DNA from: Site-B1 sp963722665
Lineage (GTDB): Bacteria > Bacteroidota > Bacteroidia > Flavobacteriales > Flavobacteriaceae
NCBI GenBank assembly: GCA_963722665.1
Contig: CAVRNW010000018.1
Coordinates: forward strand, 114,946-178,945
Direction: 5' to 3'
Length of the DNA stretch: 64,000 nucleotides
Translations under genes and position numbers: made by a program
Shown here: piece after piece, positions 1 to 8,914 of the stretch
Position numbering within the stretch: the stretch's first letter is position 1
Layout: each line of letters starts with the position of its first letter
The notes under the pieces: generated by a model
What the model was told of the DNA's origin: nothing
Databases searched by the model: none
What the model saw: only the letters and a program-made list of their open reading frames with translations

Positions 1-2
1 GT

Positions 3-173
3 ATTACCTATTCAGTTCAATATAGAGCCAAATCACGTGAAGATCTGGACAACTATTATAAAAATGATGCAGACCGATTAAGAAGTGAAGGGCTAAAAAG
101 ATTTGCAGACAAAATGTTAGCTTTTAGAACCGAACTGGAAATTATAGATGAATATACCGTAACCTTTGATTAA
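3..173 (+). CDS. DUF4286 family protein, C-terminal fragment
   Basis: An open frame enters from the left edge and stops with TAA at 171-173, two bases before the rsmA start. The visible 56 residues begin ITYSVQYRAKS and contain KRFADKMLAFRTELEIIDEY. From memory this matches the C-terminus of the roughly 100-residue DUF4286 proteins often found just upstream of ksgA in Flavobacteriia. Its function is unknown. The tight spacing suggests cotranscription with rsmA. Only the 3' half is in the window, so the start and the N-terminus cannot be judged. Confidence 0.75.
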   Translation: MTYSVQYRAKSREDLDNYYKNDADRLRSEGLKRFADKMLAFRTELEIIDEYTVTFD

Positions 174-175
174 CA

Positions 176-961
176 ATGAATGTTAAAGCAAAAAAATATT
201 TAGGCCAGCACTTTTTAAAGGATGAGAATATTGCAATGAAAATTGGAGACAGCTTAACCTTAAAGGGCTACGATCATATTTTAGAGATTGGTCCGGGAAT
301 GGGTATCCTAACAAAACATTTGCTTTCAAAAAAAACAGTCACTACCTATGTCATTGAAATCGATAAAGAAAGTGTTGAGTATTTAAAATCCAACTATCCT
401 GAGCTAATTCCCAGAATCATTGAAAATGATTTTTTAAAATTTGATCTTTCTGAGATATTCAAGGGTAAACAGTTTGCGATCATAGGGAATTTCCCCTATA
501 ATATTTCAACACAAATTGTATTTAAGGCATTAGAATATCGGTATCAAATACCCGAATTTTCAGGCATGTTTCAAAAGGAAGTAGCCAAGCGAATTTGTCA
601 AAAAGAAGGTAGTAAGGTCTATGGAATTCTATCAGTTCTCGTTCAGGCATTTTATGATGCAGATTATTTGTTTACAGTCCCTCCTGGTGTTTTTTATCCG
701 CCACCTAAAGTCGATTCCGGAGTACTAAGATTAACTCGAAAGGAGAATTTTGAACTGCCTTGCGATGAAAAATTATTCTTTAAAGTAGTAAAAACAGCCT
801 TTCAGCAAAGACGAAAAACGCTACGGAATAGTTTAAAAACACTTAATTTATCAGATAATTTAAGAGAAGATGTTATCTTTGATAAACGACCTGAACAATT
901 AAGTGTAAAGGAATTTATAAAACTTTCTATCCTAATTCAAGACGACCTTAAAAACCAATAA
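176..961 (+). CDS. rsmA: 16S rRNA (adenine1518-N6/adenine1519-N6)-dimethyltransferase RsmA/KsgA
   Basis: Dimethylates two adjacent adenines in the 3' terminal hairpin of 16S rRNA during small-subunit maturation, using S-adenosylmethionine in the cytoplasm. The 261 residues match the usual family length. The N-terminus AKKYLGQHFLKD is the family hallmark, the SAM-binding motif I EIGPGMG is at residues 37-43, and the catalytic NFPYNIS motif (the N[LF]PYNIS of this family) is at 105-111. The C-terminus has the typical QRRKTLRNSLK segment. It lies 2 bp after the DUF4286 gene and 6 bp before mgtE, consistent with one transcript. Nothing looks abnormal. Confidence 0.97.
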   Translation: MNVKAKKYLGQHFLKDENIAMKIGDSLTLKGYDHILEIGPGMGILTKHLLSKKTVTTYVIEIDKESVEYLKSNYPELIPRIIENDFLKFDLSEIFKGKQFAIIGNFPYNISTQIVFKALEYRYQIPEFSGMFQKEVAKRICQKEGSKVYGILSVLVQAFYDADYLFTVPPGVFYPPPKVDSGVLRLTRKENFELPCDEKLFFKVVKTAFQQRRKTLRNSLKTLNLSDNLREDVIFDKRPEQLSVKEFIKLSILIQDDLKNQ

Positions 962-967
962 TTCCCT

Positions 968-2338
968 GTGGAAGAAAATAAAGATAACATACAATTTCAA
1001 ATCAATGACGAGCTCATAGAAAAGGTTGAGAATTTAATTGAAGCCAAAAATGATAAAGAGTTACGTAAAATGTTGTCTGAATTTCATTATGCAGATATTG
1101 CCGAAATCCTTGAAGAGATAGATCTCGAAGAGGCCATCTATGTCATAAAACTTTTAGATTCGGAGACAACTTCTGATGTTTTAATGGAATTGGATGATGA
1201 TGACAGAGAAAAAGTTTTAAAAAACCTATCTTCTAAAGAAATTGCCGAAGAAATTGAAGAACTGGATACTGATGATGCTGCTGATATTATTGCTGAACTC
1301 CCTGAGGAACGCCAAAAAAGAGTTATTTCACATATTGAAGACCAAGAGCATAAAGCCGAAATTCAGGAATTACTTGCCTATGATGAAGATTCCGCTGGTG
1401 GTTTTATGGCAAAAGAGCTGGTAAAAGTATATGAAACCTGGACAGTTGCCGGTTGTTTAAGAAGGATCCGAGGTCAAGCAGAAGAGGTAACAAGAGTACA
1501 TTCCATTTATGTAGTTGATAAACAGGAAAAATTAATTGGCCGATTGTCTTTAAAAGATCTTATCGTTGCCAAAAATGAACAAAAAATATCAGACATCTAC
1601 ATTTCAAGTGTGGATTTTGTAAATGTCAATGACGAAATAGAGGATGTTGCCAAAATTATGCAAAAGTACGATCTGGAAGCGATTCCGGTTGTTGATGAAA
1701 ATCAAACCCTATTGGGTAGAATTACGATTGACGATGTGGTTGATTTTATTAAAGAAGAGGCAGAAAAAGATTATCAGCTAGCTGCTGGTATAACGCAAAC
1801 GGTTGATTCTGAAGACAGTATTTTTGATTTGACAAAAGCACGTTTGCCTTGGCTTTTTTTAGGACTTATTGGCGGTATTGGTGCGGCTTACATTATGGGT
1901 GGTTTTGAGGAAATGTTACAGCAGCATGCTATTTTATTTTTCTTTACACCTTTAATTGCAGCAATGGCCGGAAATGTAGGCGTCCAATCAAGTGCTATAA
2001 TTGTACAGGGATTAGCAAATGATGATGTTAAGGGAAGTGTTAATAGCCGCTTATTAAAAGAAATGCTTTTAGCTGCTTTGAATGGCGTTATTCTGGCTAT
2101 AGTACTACTTTTATTTGTATGGGTTTGGGAAGGCCAGTTTAATGTTGCTCTGGCCATATCAATGTCCCTAATAATTGTAATTGTTGTAGCTGGCTTAATA
2201 GGCACTTTCATTCCTTTATTCCTTGATAAAAGAGGTATAGATCCTGCCATTGCAACAGGCCCGTTTATTACAACAAGTAACGATATCTTCGGTATTTTAA
2301 TTTACTTCACTATTGCCAAATGGATATTAAATATTTGA
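968..2338 (+). CDS. mgtE: magnesium transporter MgtE
   Basis: Inner-membrane Mg2+ channel gated by cytoplasmic Mg2+. The 456 residues show the standard order: an acidic MgtE N-domain (about 15-125), two CBS domains (about 130-255, with RVHSIYVVDKQEKLIGRLSL and AIPVVDENQTLLGRIT), a plug-helix region, then about five membrane segments from residue 295 including the pore motif AMAGNVGVQSSAI. The start is GTG at 968, 6 bp after the rsmA stop; I see no better ATG that keeps the N-domain whole. A T-rich, gene-free 85 bp separates it from the next gene. Confidence 0.95.
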   Translation: MEENKDNIQFQINDELIEKVENLIEAKNDKELRKMLSEFHYADIAEILEEIDLEEAIYVIKLLDSETTSDVLMELDDDDREKVLKNLSSKEIAEEIEELDTDDAADIIAELPEERQKRVISHIEDQEHKAEIQELLAYDEDSAGGFMAKELVKVYETWTVAGCLRRIRGQAEEVTRVHSIYVVDKQEKLIGRLSLKDLIVAKNEQKISDIYISSVDFVNVNDEIEDVAKIMQKYDLEAIPVVDENQTLLGRITIDDVVDFIKEEAEKDYQLAAGITQTVDSEDSIFDLTKARLPWLFLGLIGGIGAAYIMGGFEEMLQQHAILFFFTPLIAAMAGNVGVQSSAIIVQGLANDDVKGSVNSRLLKEMLLAALNGVILAIVLLLFVWVWEGQFNVALAISMSLIIVIVVAGLIGTFIPLFLDKRGIDPAIATGPFITTSNDIFGILIYFTIAKWILNI

Positions 2339-2423
2339 ACAATTTTATATTGTAATCAAATTACATTGGGATTAAACTTAAATAAGTCAAAACTTTGTAA
2401 CTTTATCTATATTAATCCGGACT

Positions 2424-3362
2424 ATGAATATTCTCCACCTTGATTCAAACCATCCTTTACTAATAAATCAACTCAATGAACTGGGGTTTACAAATCATGA
2501 AGATTATTCATCATCGAAAAAAGAAGTTGAGAGAAAAATTAAAAACTATCAAGGAATTGTAATCAGAAGCAGGTTTAAAATTGACAAAACCTTTATTGAT
2601 GCCGCCAGTGATTTAAAATTTATAGCTCGTGTTGGTGCCGGATTAGAAAGTATCGATTGTGAATATGCCCAAACCAAAGGAATCCATTTAATTTCTGCCC
2701 CTGAAGGTAATAGAAATGCCGTGTCTGAACACGCCTTAGGAATGCTTCTCGCTTTAATGAACAGATTACTTATTGCTGATAATGAAGTAAGACATGGCGA
2801 ATGGAAACGAGAACAGAACAGAGGTGATGAGCTGGATGGGAAAACTGTTGGGATCATTGGTTATGGGAATACGGGAAAAGCATTTGCAAAAAAACTTCAA
2901 GGATTTGATGTTAAGATTGTTTTTTATGATATAAAAGATAATCTGGAAGATGAAAAGGCAAAACAAGTGACTCTCGAAACCCTAAAAAAACAAGCGGATG
3001 TATTAAGTCTTCATGTGCCATTTACTGATTTGACAAATAAAATGGTCGATAAGAAATTCATTGATAGTTTCACTAAACCGTTTTATTTATTGAACACAGC
3101 AAGAGGAAAATGTGTTGTTACAAAAGATCTCGTGGAAGCCTTAAACTCGGGCAAAATTATTGCTGCAGGACTGGATGTATTGGAATACGAACAATCCTCA
3201 TTTGAAAACCTGTTCTTAGATAGTAAAATTCCAAAGGATTTTCAGGACCTGCTCAACTTAAAAAATGTGATCCTGACACCTCATATAGCTGGCTGGACTC
3301 ATCAAAGCAAAGAAAAACTGTCCCAAACTATTGTTGATAAGATCAAAGCAGAATTTTGCTAA
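2424..3362 (+). CDS. D-isomer-specific 2-hydroxyacid dehydrogenase (phosphoglycerate dehydrogenase-like)
   Basis: NAD-dependent oxidoreductase of the SerA/2-hydroxyacid dehydrogenase family, 312 residues. Visible elements are the substrate-binding RVGAGLESID (about 73-82), the Rossmann motif GIIGYGNTGKAFAKKL (about 144-159) followed by an aspartate-ending strand (VFYD) that favours NAD, and the catalytic Arg (NTARGK), Glu (LDVLEYE) and His (TPHIAGW). It lacks the C-terminal ACT domain of long SerA. No serC lies beside it, so phosphoglycerate is only a likely substrate; another 2-hydroxyacid is possible. It appears to be transcribed alone. Confidence 0.85.
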   Translation: MNILHLDSNHPLLINQLNELGFTNHEDYSSSKKEVERKIKNYQGIVIRSRFKIDKTFIDAASDLKFIARVGAGLESIDCEYAQTKGIHLISAPEGNRNAVSEHALGMLLALMNRLLIADNEVRHGEWKREQNRGDELDGKTVGIIGYGNTGKAFAKKLQGFDVKIVFYDIKDNLEDEKAKQVTLETLKKQADVLSLHVPFTDLTNKMVDKKFIDSFTKPFYLLNTARGKCVVTKDLVEALNSGKIIAAGLDVLEYEQSSFENLFLDSKIPKDFQDLLNLKNVILTPHIAGWTHQSKEKLSQTIVDKIKAEFC

Positions 3363-3532
3363 TTTAACACGAACATAAATTCGGTCTGTTAATGTTTTTC
3401 TTTGAAAAACCATTGGAAATGTCGGTTATTAATGAAGACTTCCCTAAATTTATGACTATCCAATGATTACAATTATCTGAAATTCTATCCGGATAGATTA
3501 TTAAACTTACCTACTGATTAATTATAATTATT

Positions 3533-3994
3533 ATGCAGTACAAGGCAAATTCACCGGAGGATTATATCTCACAAATACCTGAAGAAAGAAAAGAGCCAAT
3601 GAAAAAATTACGTCAGGTTATTTTAGATAATTTACCAAAAGGAATGGAAGAAGCCATGAGTTATGGCATGATGGGTTACGTGGTTCCACATAAAATATAT
3701 CCTGCCGGCTATCACTGTACTCCTGAATTACCATTACCCTTTATGAATTTGGCATCACAAAAGAATTTTATTGCGGTTTATAGTATGGTACTCTATGCTA
3801 AAAAAGATCTCATGGAATGGTTTACTTCAGAATATTCTAAGCAATGCAAATATAAACTGGATATGGGAAAAAGCTGTATCCGGTTTAAACGAATGGATGA
3901 TATCCCATTCGAACTTATTGGTCAACTAACCGCCAAAGTAAGTACCAAAGAATGGATCAATTTATATGAAGATCTGTATAAGAATAAAAAATAA
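3533..3994 (+). CDS. DUF1801 domain-containing protein
   Basis: A 153-residue soluble protein of the DUF1801 (YdhG-like) fold: residues 5-130 run from SPEDYISQIPEERKEPMKKLRQVI through MSYGMMGYVVP to the C-terminal CIRFKRMDDIPFELIG segment. Its biochemical function is unknown. There is no signal peptide or membrane segment. It precedes a VOC-family gene on the same strand by 44 bp. Such pairs of small stress or antibiotic-type genes are common, but the sequence gives no direct clue to a shared role. Confidence 0.8.
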   Translation: MQYKANSPEDYISQIPEERKEPMKKLRQVILDNLPKGMEEAMSYGMMGYVVPHKIYPAGYHCTPELPLPFMNLASQKNFIAVYSMVLYAKKDLMEWFTSEYSKQCKYKLDMGKSCIRFKRMDDIPFELIGQLTAKVSTKEWINLYEDLYKNKK

Positions 3995-4038
3995 GTTATG
4001 TAACAATAATTAACATTGAACTACTGATAAATTAAACG

Positions 4039-4425
4039 ATGAAAAAAAGAGTAACAGGTTTAGGAGGTGTCTTTTTTAAAACAAAAGACCCGGAAAACAC
4101 AAAGAAATGGTATAAAAAACATTTAGGATTGCCTGTGGATGATTACGGATGCACATTTTGGTGGAAAGACACAAAGGGAAACGATTGTTCTACCCAATGG
4201 TCTCCTTTTAAAGAGGATACTAAATACTTTGACCCAAGTAAAAAACAGTTCATGATGAACTTCAGGGTCGAAAATTTACATGAACTATTGGCGATACTCA
4301 AGGAAGAGGGTGTAACTGTTGTTGGTAAGGTAGAAGAATACGATTATGGAAAATTTGGATGGATCCTGGATCCGGAAGGCAATAAAATAGAACTTTGGGA
4401 ACCAATAGATAGTGCGTTCCAGTAA
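4039..4425 (+). CDS. VOC-family (glyoxalase/bleomycin-resistance fold) protein
   Basis: A 128-residue single-module vicinal-oxygen-chelate protein: two beta-alpha-beta-beta-beta halves, starting GLGGVFFKTKDPENTKKWYKKHLGLP and ending in the typical FGWILDPEGNKIELWEP. The terminal Glu of IELWEP is a common metal ligand in this fold. The substrate is unknown. It follows the DUF1801 gene closely and may share its transcript. No transport signal is seen, so it should be cytoplasmic. Confidence 0.85.
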   Translation: MKKRVTGLGGVFFKTKDPENTKKWYKKHLGLPVDDYGCTFWWKDTKGNDCSTQWSPFKEDTKYFDPSKKQFMMNFRVENLHELLAILKEEGVTVVGKVEEYDYGKFGWILDPEGNKIELWEPIDSAFQ

Positions 4426-4539
4426 TTAGAAACCTAAAATCTAGCTTCCTATTTTACAAGTTCTAATTAAATAGTCCTTACATTGAAAAAAGTAGTCTAT
4501 ATTTTTATAACTTTATATAAATTAATCAATTAATAAACC

Positions 4540-5028
4540 ATGGCAAAAGATAACAAAAAATTAAGCGATGACCTGGACGATATGTTAGGCGACGCTAAAG
4601 AAGGTGCAAAAAAGGCAGCTGGAAAAGCTAAAGAAAAAGCAAAAGAATTTGCTGAAGATGCTAAAGAGATTGCGGGAGAGGCTAAAGAAAAAGCAGCCGA
4701 ATTTGCAGAAGAAGCTAAGGAAACAGCTAAGGAATTTACCGATAGTGCTAAGGAAACCTTTGATAAAGCTTCAGGAGAGAATAAAAAAATATTGGCTGGA
4801 GTTCTGGCCATTCTACTTGGTTCTTTAGGAGTTCATAAATTTATTTTAGGATACAATAAGGAAGGAATCATTATGCTGGCTGTGACATTAATTGTTGGAG
4901 TGTTTACATGCGGTATTGGAGCTTCCTTAATGGGAATCATTGGATTGATCGAAGGAATAATATACCTGACTAAATCTGATGAAGAGTTTTATAACACCTA
5001 TCAAGTAGGGCAAAAACCCTGGTTCTAA
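4540..5028 (+). CDS. TM2-domain membrane protein with an N-terminal LEA-like amphipathic repeat
   Basis: The 162 residues split in two. Residues about 15-72 are a highly charged Ala/Lys/Glu helix made of repeats such as AKEKAKEFAEDAKEIAGEAKEKAAEF, with the 11-residue periodicity of LEA or apolipoprotein-like amphipathic helices. Residues about 80-160 are a TM2 domain: two membrane helices around the LGSLGVHKFILGYNKEGI motif and ending in a short loop with a FYNTY segment. The function is unknown; YtxH-like stress or envelope roles are possible. A strong terminator follows directly. The ORF on the opposite strand over the repeat is a low-complexity shadow. Confidence 0.8.
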   Translation: MAKDNKKLSDDLDDMLGDAKEGAKKAAGKAKEKAKEFAEDAKEIAGEAKEKAAEFAEEAKETAKEFTDSAKETFDKASGENKKILAGVLAILLGSLGVHKFILGYNKEGIIMLAVTLIVGVFTCGIGASLMGIIGLIEGIIYLTKSDEEFYNTYQVGQKPWF

Positions 5029-5040
5029 AAACCATTCAAA

Positions 5041-5068
5041 AGCCGAAAATTACTTTTCGGCTTTTTTT
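5041..5068. terminator. bidirectional rho-independent terminator
   Basis: Arms AGCCGAAAA (5041-5049) and TTTTCGGCT (5054-5062) pair perfectly around a TTAC loop, with a T7 tract on the + side and A-rich DNA on the other. It sits between the convergent TM2 gene and olsF and can serve both. Confidence 0.85.
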
Positions 5069-6887
5069 ATTTATCAGTGGAATTTCCATTTCCCATGAAC
5101 TTACGTTCCAATTCAGCCTGAAACTCTTCCATAACAGGACGAACTGTACTTTCCGGTAAGTCTGAAATTTTAATATACATCAATCCATCTACGGCATTGT
5201 TGAATAAAGGATCGACATTGAATGCCACTAATTTTGCATTTTGTTTAATATATTTTTTTAACAGAACAGGTAATCGTAAATTACCTGGTTCTACTTCATC
5301 AATTATCTTATCAAACTTGTTTAGATCGGCTTCTGTAGCATCAAACACAAAATCTTTATCAGCGTCATTCAGTTTTACTTTAAATTCCTTTTTAGGATGC
5401 ACATATTGTGCAACATAAGGATCATAGTAATGCGACTTCATAAACTCTATCATTAAAGACTTGGAAAAGTTTGAAAATTGATTGCTAATGCTAACACCTC
5501 CAATTAAATACTTATGCTCTGGAAAACGCAATGTTGTGTGAACAATTCCCTTCCACAGTAAAAATAAAGGCATCGGTTTTTGCTGATATTCTTTAATAAT
5601 AAAAGCTCTTCCCATTTCTATGGATTGGCTCATCATTTTATATAATTCCGGTTCAAACCTGAAAAGGTCCTGTAGATAGAAACCATCTATTCCATATTTT
5701 TCAAATATTTTAGAGCCCAACCCCATTCTGTAAGCTCCTGCAATTAATTTACGGTCATCATCCCAAAGAAACATGTGATGGTAGTATGCATCAAATTTAT
5801 CCAGATCTATAGCTTCATTGGTACCTTCACCAACTTCCCTGAATGTTATTTCACGCAATCGCCCTATTTCCTGTAAAATGTTTGGTATTTTAATGGCTGG
5901 ACATAGATAGACCTCATAGTTCTTGCTCTTTAAAAGTCTGTAATCCCCATCATTAAGCTCTGACAGTTCTTTTTCCATAACTTCGGGTTTCACGGGTGTA
6001 ACTATCCGCTTTGGAGTTTTAGGAACCTTTAATGTAGATGAAATCGTATTGATTATTTTTTCTTTTGGCTCAAATGAATTGGAAAGCATATACGTTTTCT
6101 TACGCATAAATTCGCAGAAACTTTCCAATGACTCGTATTCTTTTTGGTCTTTAACAGATATTGGTTTACCTATTCTAACCTTAATTATCCTGTGCTTTTG
6201 AGTGAGTAATTCCGACGGTAATTTAGCTGTCCTGAAGGTATCACTTATTTTAGATAATTTGTAAAACAATCTGCTATTCTTGGCATGAAAATAAATTGGA
6301 ACAACCGGTACTTCAGCTTTTTTTACCAATTTCATGGCAGCTTCCTCCCACGGCTTATCAACCACCAGTTTGCCATCTCTATAGGTTGATACCTCACCGG
6401 CAGGAAATATTCCTAATGGGTGGCCTTCACGCAAATGCAAAATGGAATTTTTGAATCCGGAAATACTTGATTTAGCATCCTTTCGTTCCTCAAAGGGATT
6501 AACAGGCATGATATATGGCTTCAATGGTTCTATCCTGTGAAGCAGGAAATTCCCGATAATCTTAAAATCATCTCGTTGCTCTAGCATTAATTTTAATAAG
6601 AGTATACCGTCTATCCCACCTAACGGATGGTTAGAAATAGTGATATAAGCCCCGTCTTTAGGAAGTCTGTTCAGGTCTTCTTCAGGAATTTCGAATTTGA
6701 TTTGAAATTCATTTAAAATGCTATTCAGAAAATTTAACTCTTTTAAATGTTTGTTTCTGTTATAAATCCTGTTAAGTGTAGAAATATTTAGCAATTTCAT
6801 CAAGATCCAACCTAAAAAGGTCCCAAAAAAGCCGTACTTATCTAAATTTATCGCTTTAGAAACTTCTTTTGCGGTTACTAATCCCAT
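5067..6887 (-). CDS. olsF: bifunctional ornithine lipid synthase-type acyltransferase OlsF
   Basis: A 606-residue fusion of two acyltransferases. Residues about 1-280 form a PlsC-type O-acyltransferase with NHPLGGIDG (the H-x4-D motif, here within ISNHPLGGIDG) and the GIFPAGEVST motif. Residues about 300-600 form an OlsB/hemolysin-like GNAT domain with REITFREVGEGTNEAID, YHHMFLWDDDRKLIAGAYRMG and YLQDLFRFEP. This order is that of OlsF described in Flavobacterium and Serratia, where one protein makes ornithine or related aminolipids from the amino acid and acyl-ACP. It acts at the inner membrane. It may alternatively acylate glycine or serine. A -7 element and a long inverted repeat lie upstream. 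Confidence 0.85.
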   Translation of the reverse strand: MGLVTAKEVSKAINLDKYGFFGTFLGWILMKLLNISTLNRIYNRNKHLKELNFLNSILNEFQIKFEIPEEDLNRLPKDGAYITISNHPLGGIDGILLLKLMLEQRDDFKIIGNFLLHRIEPLKPYIMPVNPFEERKDAKSSISGFKNSILHLREGHPLGIFPAGEVSTYRDGKLVVDKPWEEAAMKLVKKAEVPVVPIYFHAKNSRLFYKLSKISDTFRTAKLPSELLTQKHRIIKVRIGKPISVKDQKEYESLESFCEFMRKKTYMLSNSFEPKEKIINTISSTLKVPKTPKRIVTPVKPEVMEKELSELNDGDYRLLKSKNYEVYLCPAIKIPNILQEIGRLREITFREVGEGTNEAIDLDKFDAYYHHMFLWDDDRKLIAGAYRMGLGSKIFEKYGIDGFYLQDLFRFEPELYKMMSQSIEMGRAFIIKEYQQKPMPLFLLWKGIVHTTLRFPEHKYLIGGVSISNQFSNFSKSLMIEFMKSHYYDPYVAQYVHPKKEFKVKLNDADKDFVFDATEADLNKFDKIIDEVEPGNLRLPVLLKKYIKQNAKLVAFNVDPLFNNAVDGLMYIKISDLPESTVRPVMEEFQAELERKFMGNGNSTDK

Positions 6888-6912
6888 AGTTGGTTTTTGA
6901 TTGAGCTAATTA

Positions 6913-6920
6913 CAAAAGTA
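6913..6920 (-). promoter_or_regulatory. -7 promoter element for olsF
   Basis: On the minus strand the sequence reads TACTTTTG, a full match to the Bacteroidota -7 consensus TAnnTTTG, 26 bp upstream of the olsF start. It overlaps the end of the inverted repeat at 6917-6974. I see no clear -33 element. Confidence 0.55.
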
Positions 6921-6974
6921 CATGAATTTTTTAATTTGTAAACTCCCAAAAAAATATGAAAAAATTCATGTACT
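6917..6974. repeat. 16-bp perfect inverted repeat between lysC and olsF
   Basis: AGTACATGAATTTTTT (6917-6932) is the exact reverse complement of 6959-6974, with a 26-nt spacer. It lies between the lysC stop and the olsF start, both on the minus strand. It could be a lysC terminator or antiterminator, or an operator, since its olsF-proximal end overlaps the -7 element. Confidence 0.8.
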
Positions 6975-7060
6975 AACGAAGTGGTTACATCTGTGAAAAC
7001 ATATTTTTTTAAAATGATTTAAACGAAAATATTTTTTACATTAGAAATGCAATGATTAGT

Positions 7061-8311
7061 TTATTGTGTTACAATTTGAACGGTTTCACCAAATATCTGC
7101 TTTAATAAAACAGTTTTGTTCTTTTCTAACTGATCTATTGAATCTGCGTCATAATGTCTAATTGTATATAATGATACCTTTTCATGGCAAGTAACTTTGA
7201 ATTTGGCCTTCAAATGATGTAAAAGCTTTTCTAGATTATTATAGGTATTGTCAAAACAAACCGAAAAACTAATAGCAGAATTTTGGATAACATCAACTTT
7301 CATTTTATATAAATGCAACAAATTGAATATCTCACTGATATTCTCTTCCATGATGTATGAAAAATCTAAAGTTGAAAGTGATAACAGAACAAGATCTTGC
7401 TTTAAGATAAAACAAGGCACTTTAGGATCAATGCCCATTTCTTTCCCAACAATAGTTCCTGGTTTCTCAGGATTTAAAAAAGACTTCACATGTAAAGAAA
7501 TTTCTTTACGTTGCAGTGGCTGTAAGGTTTTAGGGTGTATGACCGATGCGCCATAAAAAGCAAGTTCAATTGCTTCACGGTATGAGATCTTATTCAATAA
7601 TTGGGCGTTCTCAAAATAACGAGGATCTGCATTTAACACTCCGGGGACGTCCTTCCAAATGGTCACGCTTTCGGCGTTCAAACAAAAGGCAAAAATGGCA
7701 GCTGTATAATCACTTCCTTCCCTGCCTAAGGTTGTTGTGAAATTATTAGTATCACTCCCTAAGAACCCTTGCGTTATATTTAAAACGGACTTATTGACTT
7801 TTTTGGATATAATATCCTGAGTGGCCATCCAATCTACATTAGCTCTCCTGTAATAATTATCCGTTTTAATAAATTCTCTAACATCTAACCAATTATTTTT
7901 TAGTCCTTGTTCCTCAAGATAATTACTGATTATTGTTGTAGAGATCAATTCGCCATATCCAATAACCTGATCATAGACAAAGTTATAATCGGGAGATTTA
8001 TTGGTCTTAAAGTAATTGTCCAACTCAAGGAAGAGACTGTTTACTTTTGTAAAAACCTTATGATCTTCCTTATCAAAAAGATCAAGTAAGATATTATTAT
8101 GAAACTTTTTTATGTCTTGCAACGAGCTTTGTAACTCTGATCTATTATTAAAATAATTATTTAGTACAACTTCCAAAGCATTGGTTGTTTTTCCCATGGC
8201 CGAAACCACTATAAGTGTATCATTGTATCCCACCTTTTTTAAAACAGATACTAAATTCTTTACACCATTGGCATCTTTTACAGATGCACCTCCAAATTTA
8301 AATACTCTCAT
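7061..8311 (-). CDS. lysC: aspartate kinase
   Basis: Phosphorylates aspartate, the first step to lysine, threonine, methionine and diaminopimelate. The 416 residues open with the kinase signature VFKFGGASVKD (3-13). TTLGREGSDYTAA (about 193-205) forms the nucleotide/aspartate site and WKDVPGVLNADPR follows. An ACT regulatory region fills the C-terminus from about residue 300. It is monofunctional, with no homoserine dehydrogenase part. Its ATG is one base after the TAG of the acetyltransferase gene, so the two are translationally coupled; the promoter at 8809-8816 probably drives both. Confidence 0.93.
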   Translation of the reverse strand: MRVFKFGGASVKDANGVKNLVSVLKKVGYNDTLIVVSAMGKTTNALEVVLNNYFNNRSELQSSLQDIKKFHNNILLDLFDKEDHKVFTKVNSLFLELDNYFKTNKSPDYNFVYDQVIGYGELISTTIISNYLEEQGLKNNWLDVREFIKTDNYYRRANVDWMATQDIISKKVNKSVLNITQGFLGSDTNNFTTTLGREGSDYTAAIFAFCLNAESVTIWKDVPGVLNADPRYFENAQLLNKISYREAIELAFYGASVIHPKTLQPLQRKEISLHVKSFLNPEKPGTIVGKEMGIDPKVPCFILKQDLVLLSLSTLDFSYIMEENISEIFNLLHLYKMKVDVIQNSAISFSVCFDNTYNNLEKLLHHLKAKFKVTCHEKVSLYTIRHYDADSIDQLEKNKTVLLKQIFGETVQIVTQ

Positions 8312-8312
8312 G

Positions 8313-8792
8313 CTATAATTTTGCTATGTATTCTTTCATTCCTTGCTGATCCAAATGCACCACTCTCCAGTCCTCCTTTATATTCGCTCCTTTTTTATTA
8401 TAAAAATCAATGGCAGGTGTATTCCAGTCAAGAACTTCCCAGCTAATTCGTTTTACTCCAATTTCATGGCCGTATACCACAATTCTATCCAGAAGTTTAG
8501 TGCCAATTCCTAAACCTCTGCTTTCTTTTTTAACTATTAGATCTTCCAAATGCAATATCACGCCTTTCCAGGTAGAATATCGTTTATAGGCCAAGGCCAT
8601 ACCATTAATTATATTATCTATTTCGGCAACAAAACAAATAAATTCCGGATTGTTGGCAAAGCCGTCTTTTTCCAATTCCTCAACGGTAACTTCTACGGCA
8701 TCGGGTTCCTTCTCAAAAATTGCCAGTTCTTTGATTAAATTCAGTACATCCGGCAAATCTTTTTTTGTTGCTAAACGAATCTTGATATCCAT
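8313..8792 (-). CDS. GNAT acetyltransferase, spermidine/diamine N-acetyltransferase-like
   Basis: A 159-residue single-domain GNAT protein. The acetyl-CoA loop is ESRGLGIGTKLL (about 93-104). The surrounding YSTWKGVILHLEDLIVKKE and EVLDWNTPAIDFYNKKGA closely resemble the SSAT/PaiA polyamine acetyltransferase group, so an amine substrate is likely but not proven. It is the first gene of a two-gene operon with lysC, one base apart, and divergent from fbp. Confidence 0.85.
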   Translation of the reverse strand: MDIKIRLATKKDLPDVLNLIKELAIFEKEPDAVEVTVEELEKDGFANNPEFICFVAEIDNIINGMALAYKRYSTWKGVILHLEDLIVKKESRGLGIGTKLLDRIVVYGHEIGVKRISWEVLDWNTPAIDFYNKKGANIKEDWRVVHLDQQGMKEYIAKL

Positions 8793-8808
8793 TTTTTAAA
8801 ATAAAATC

Positions 8809-8816
8809 CAAATATA
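8809..8816 (-). promoter_or_regulatory. -7 promoter element for the acetyltransferase-lysC operon
   Basis: The minus strand reads TATATTTG, a full TAnnTTTG match, 16 bp upstream of the acetyltransferase ATG. On the other strand GATATTTG at 8882-8889 is a 7-of-8 match facing fbp, so the 122-bp gap probably holds two divergent promoters. Confidence 0.55.
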
Positions 8817-8914
8817 GTTTAAACTGGAATATTTTATCATATTAAACTTCTGCGCAAACGTTATAGTTTATCAAAAATACCGATATTTGCAGTACAAATC
8901 TTTCAAATTATTAT

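Noticed and set aside
4530..4811. Minus-strand ORF opposite the LEA-like repeat, rich in Ala and Ser
   Set aside because: It is the mirror of a low-complexity codon pattern, with no start context and no homologous look.
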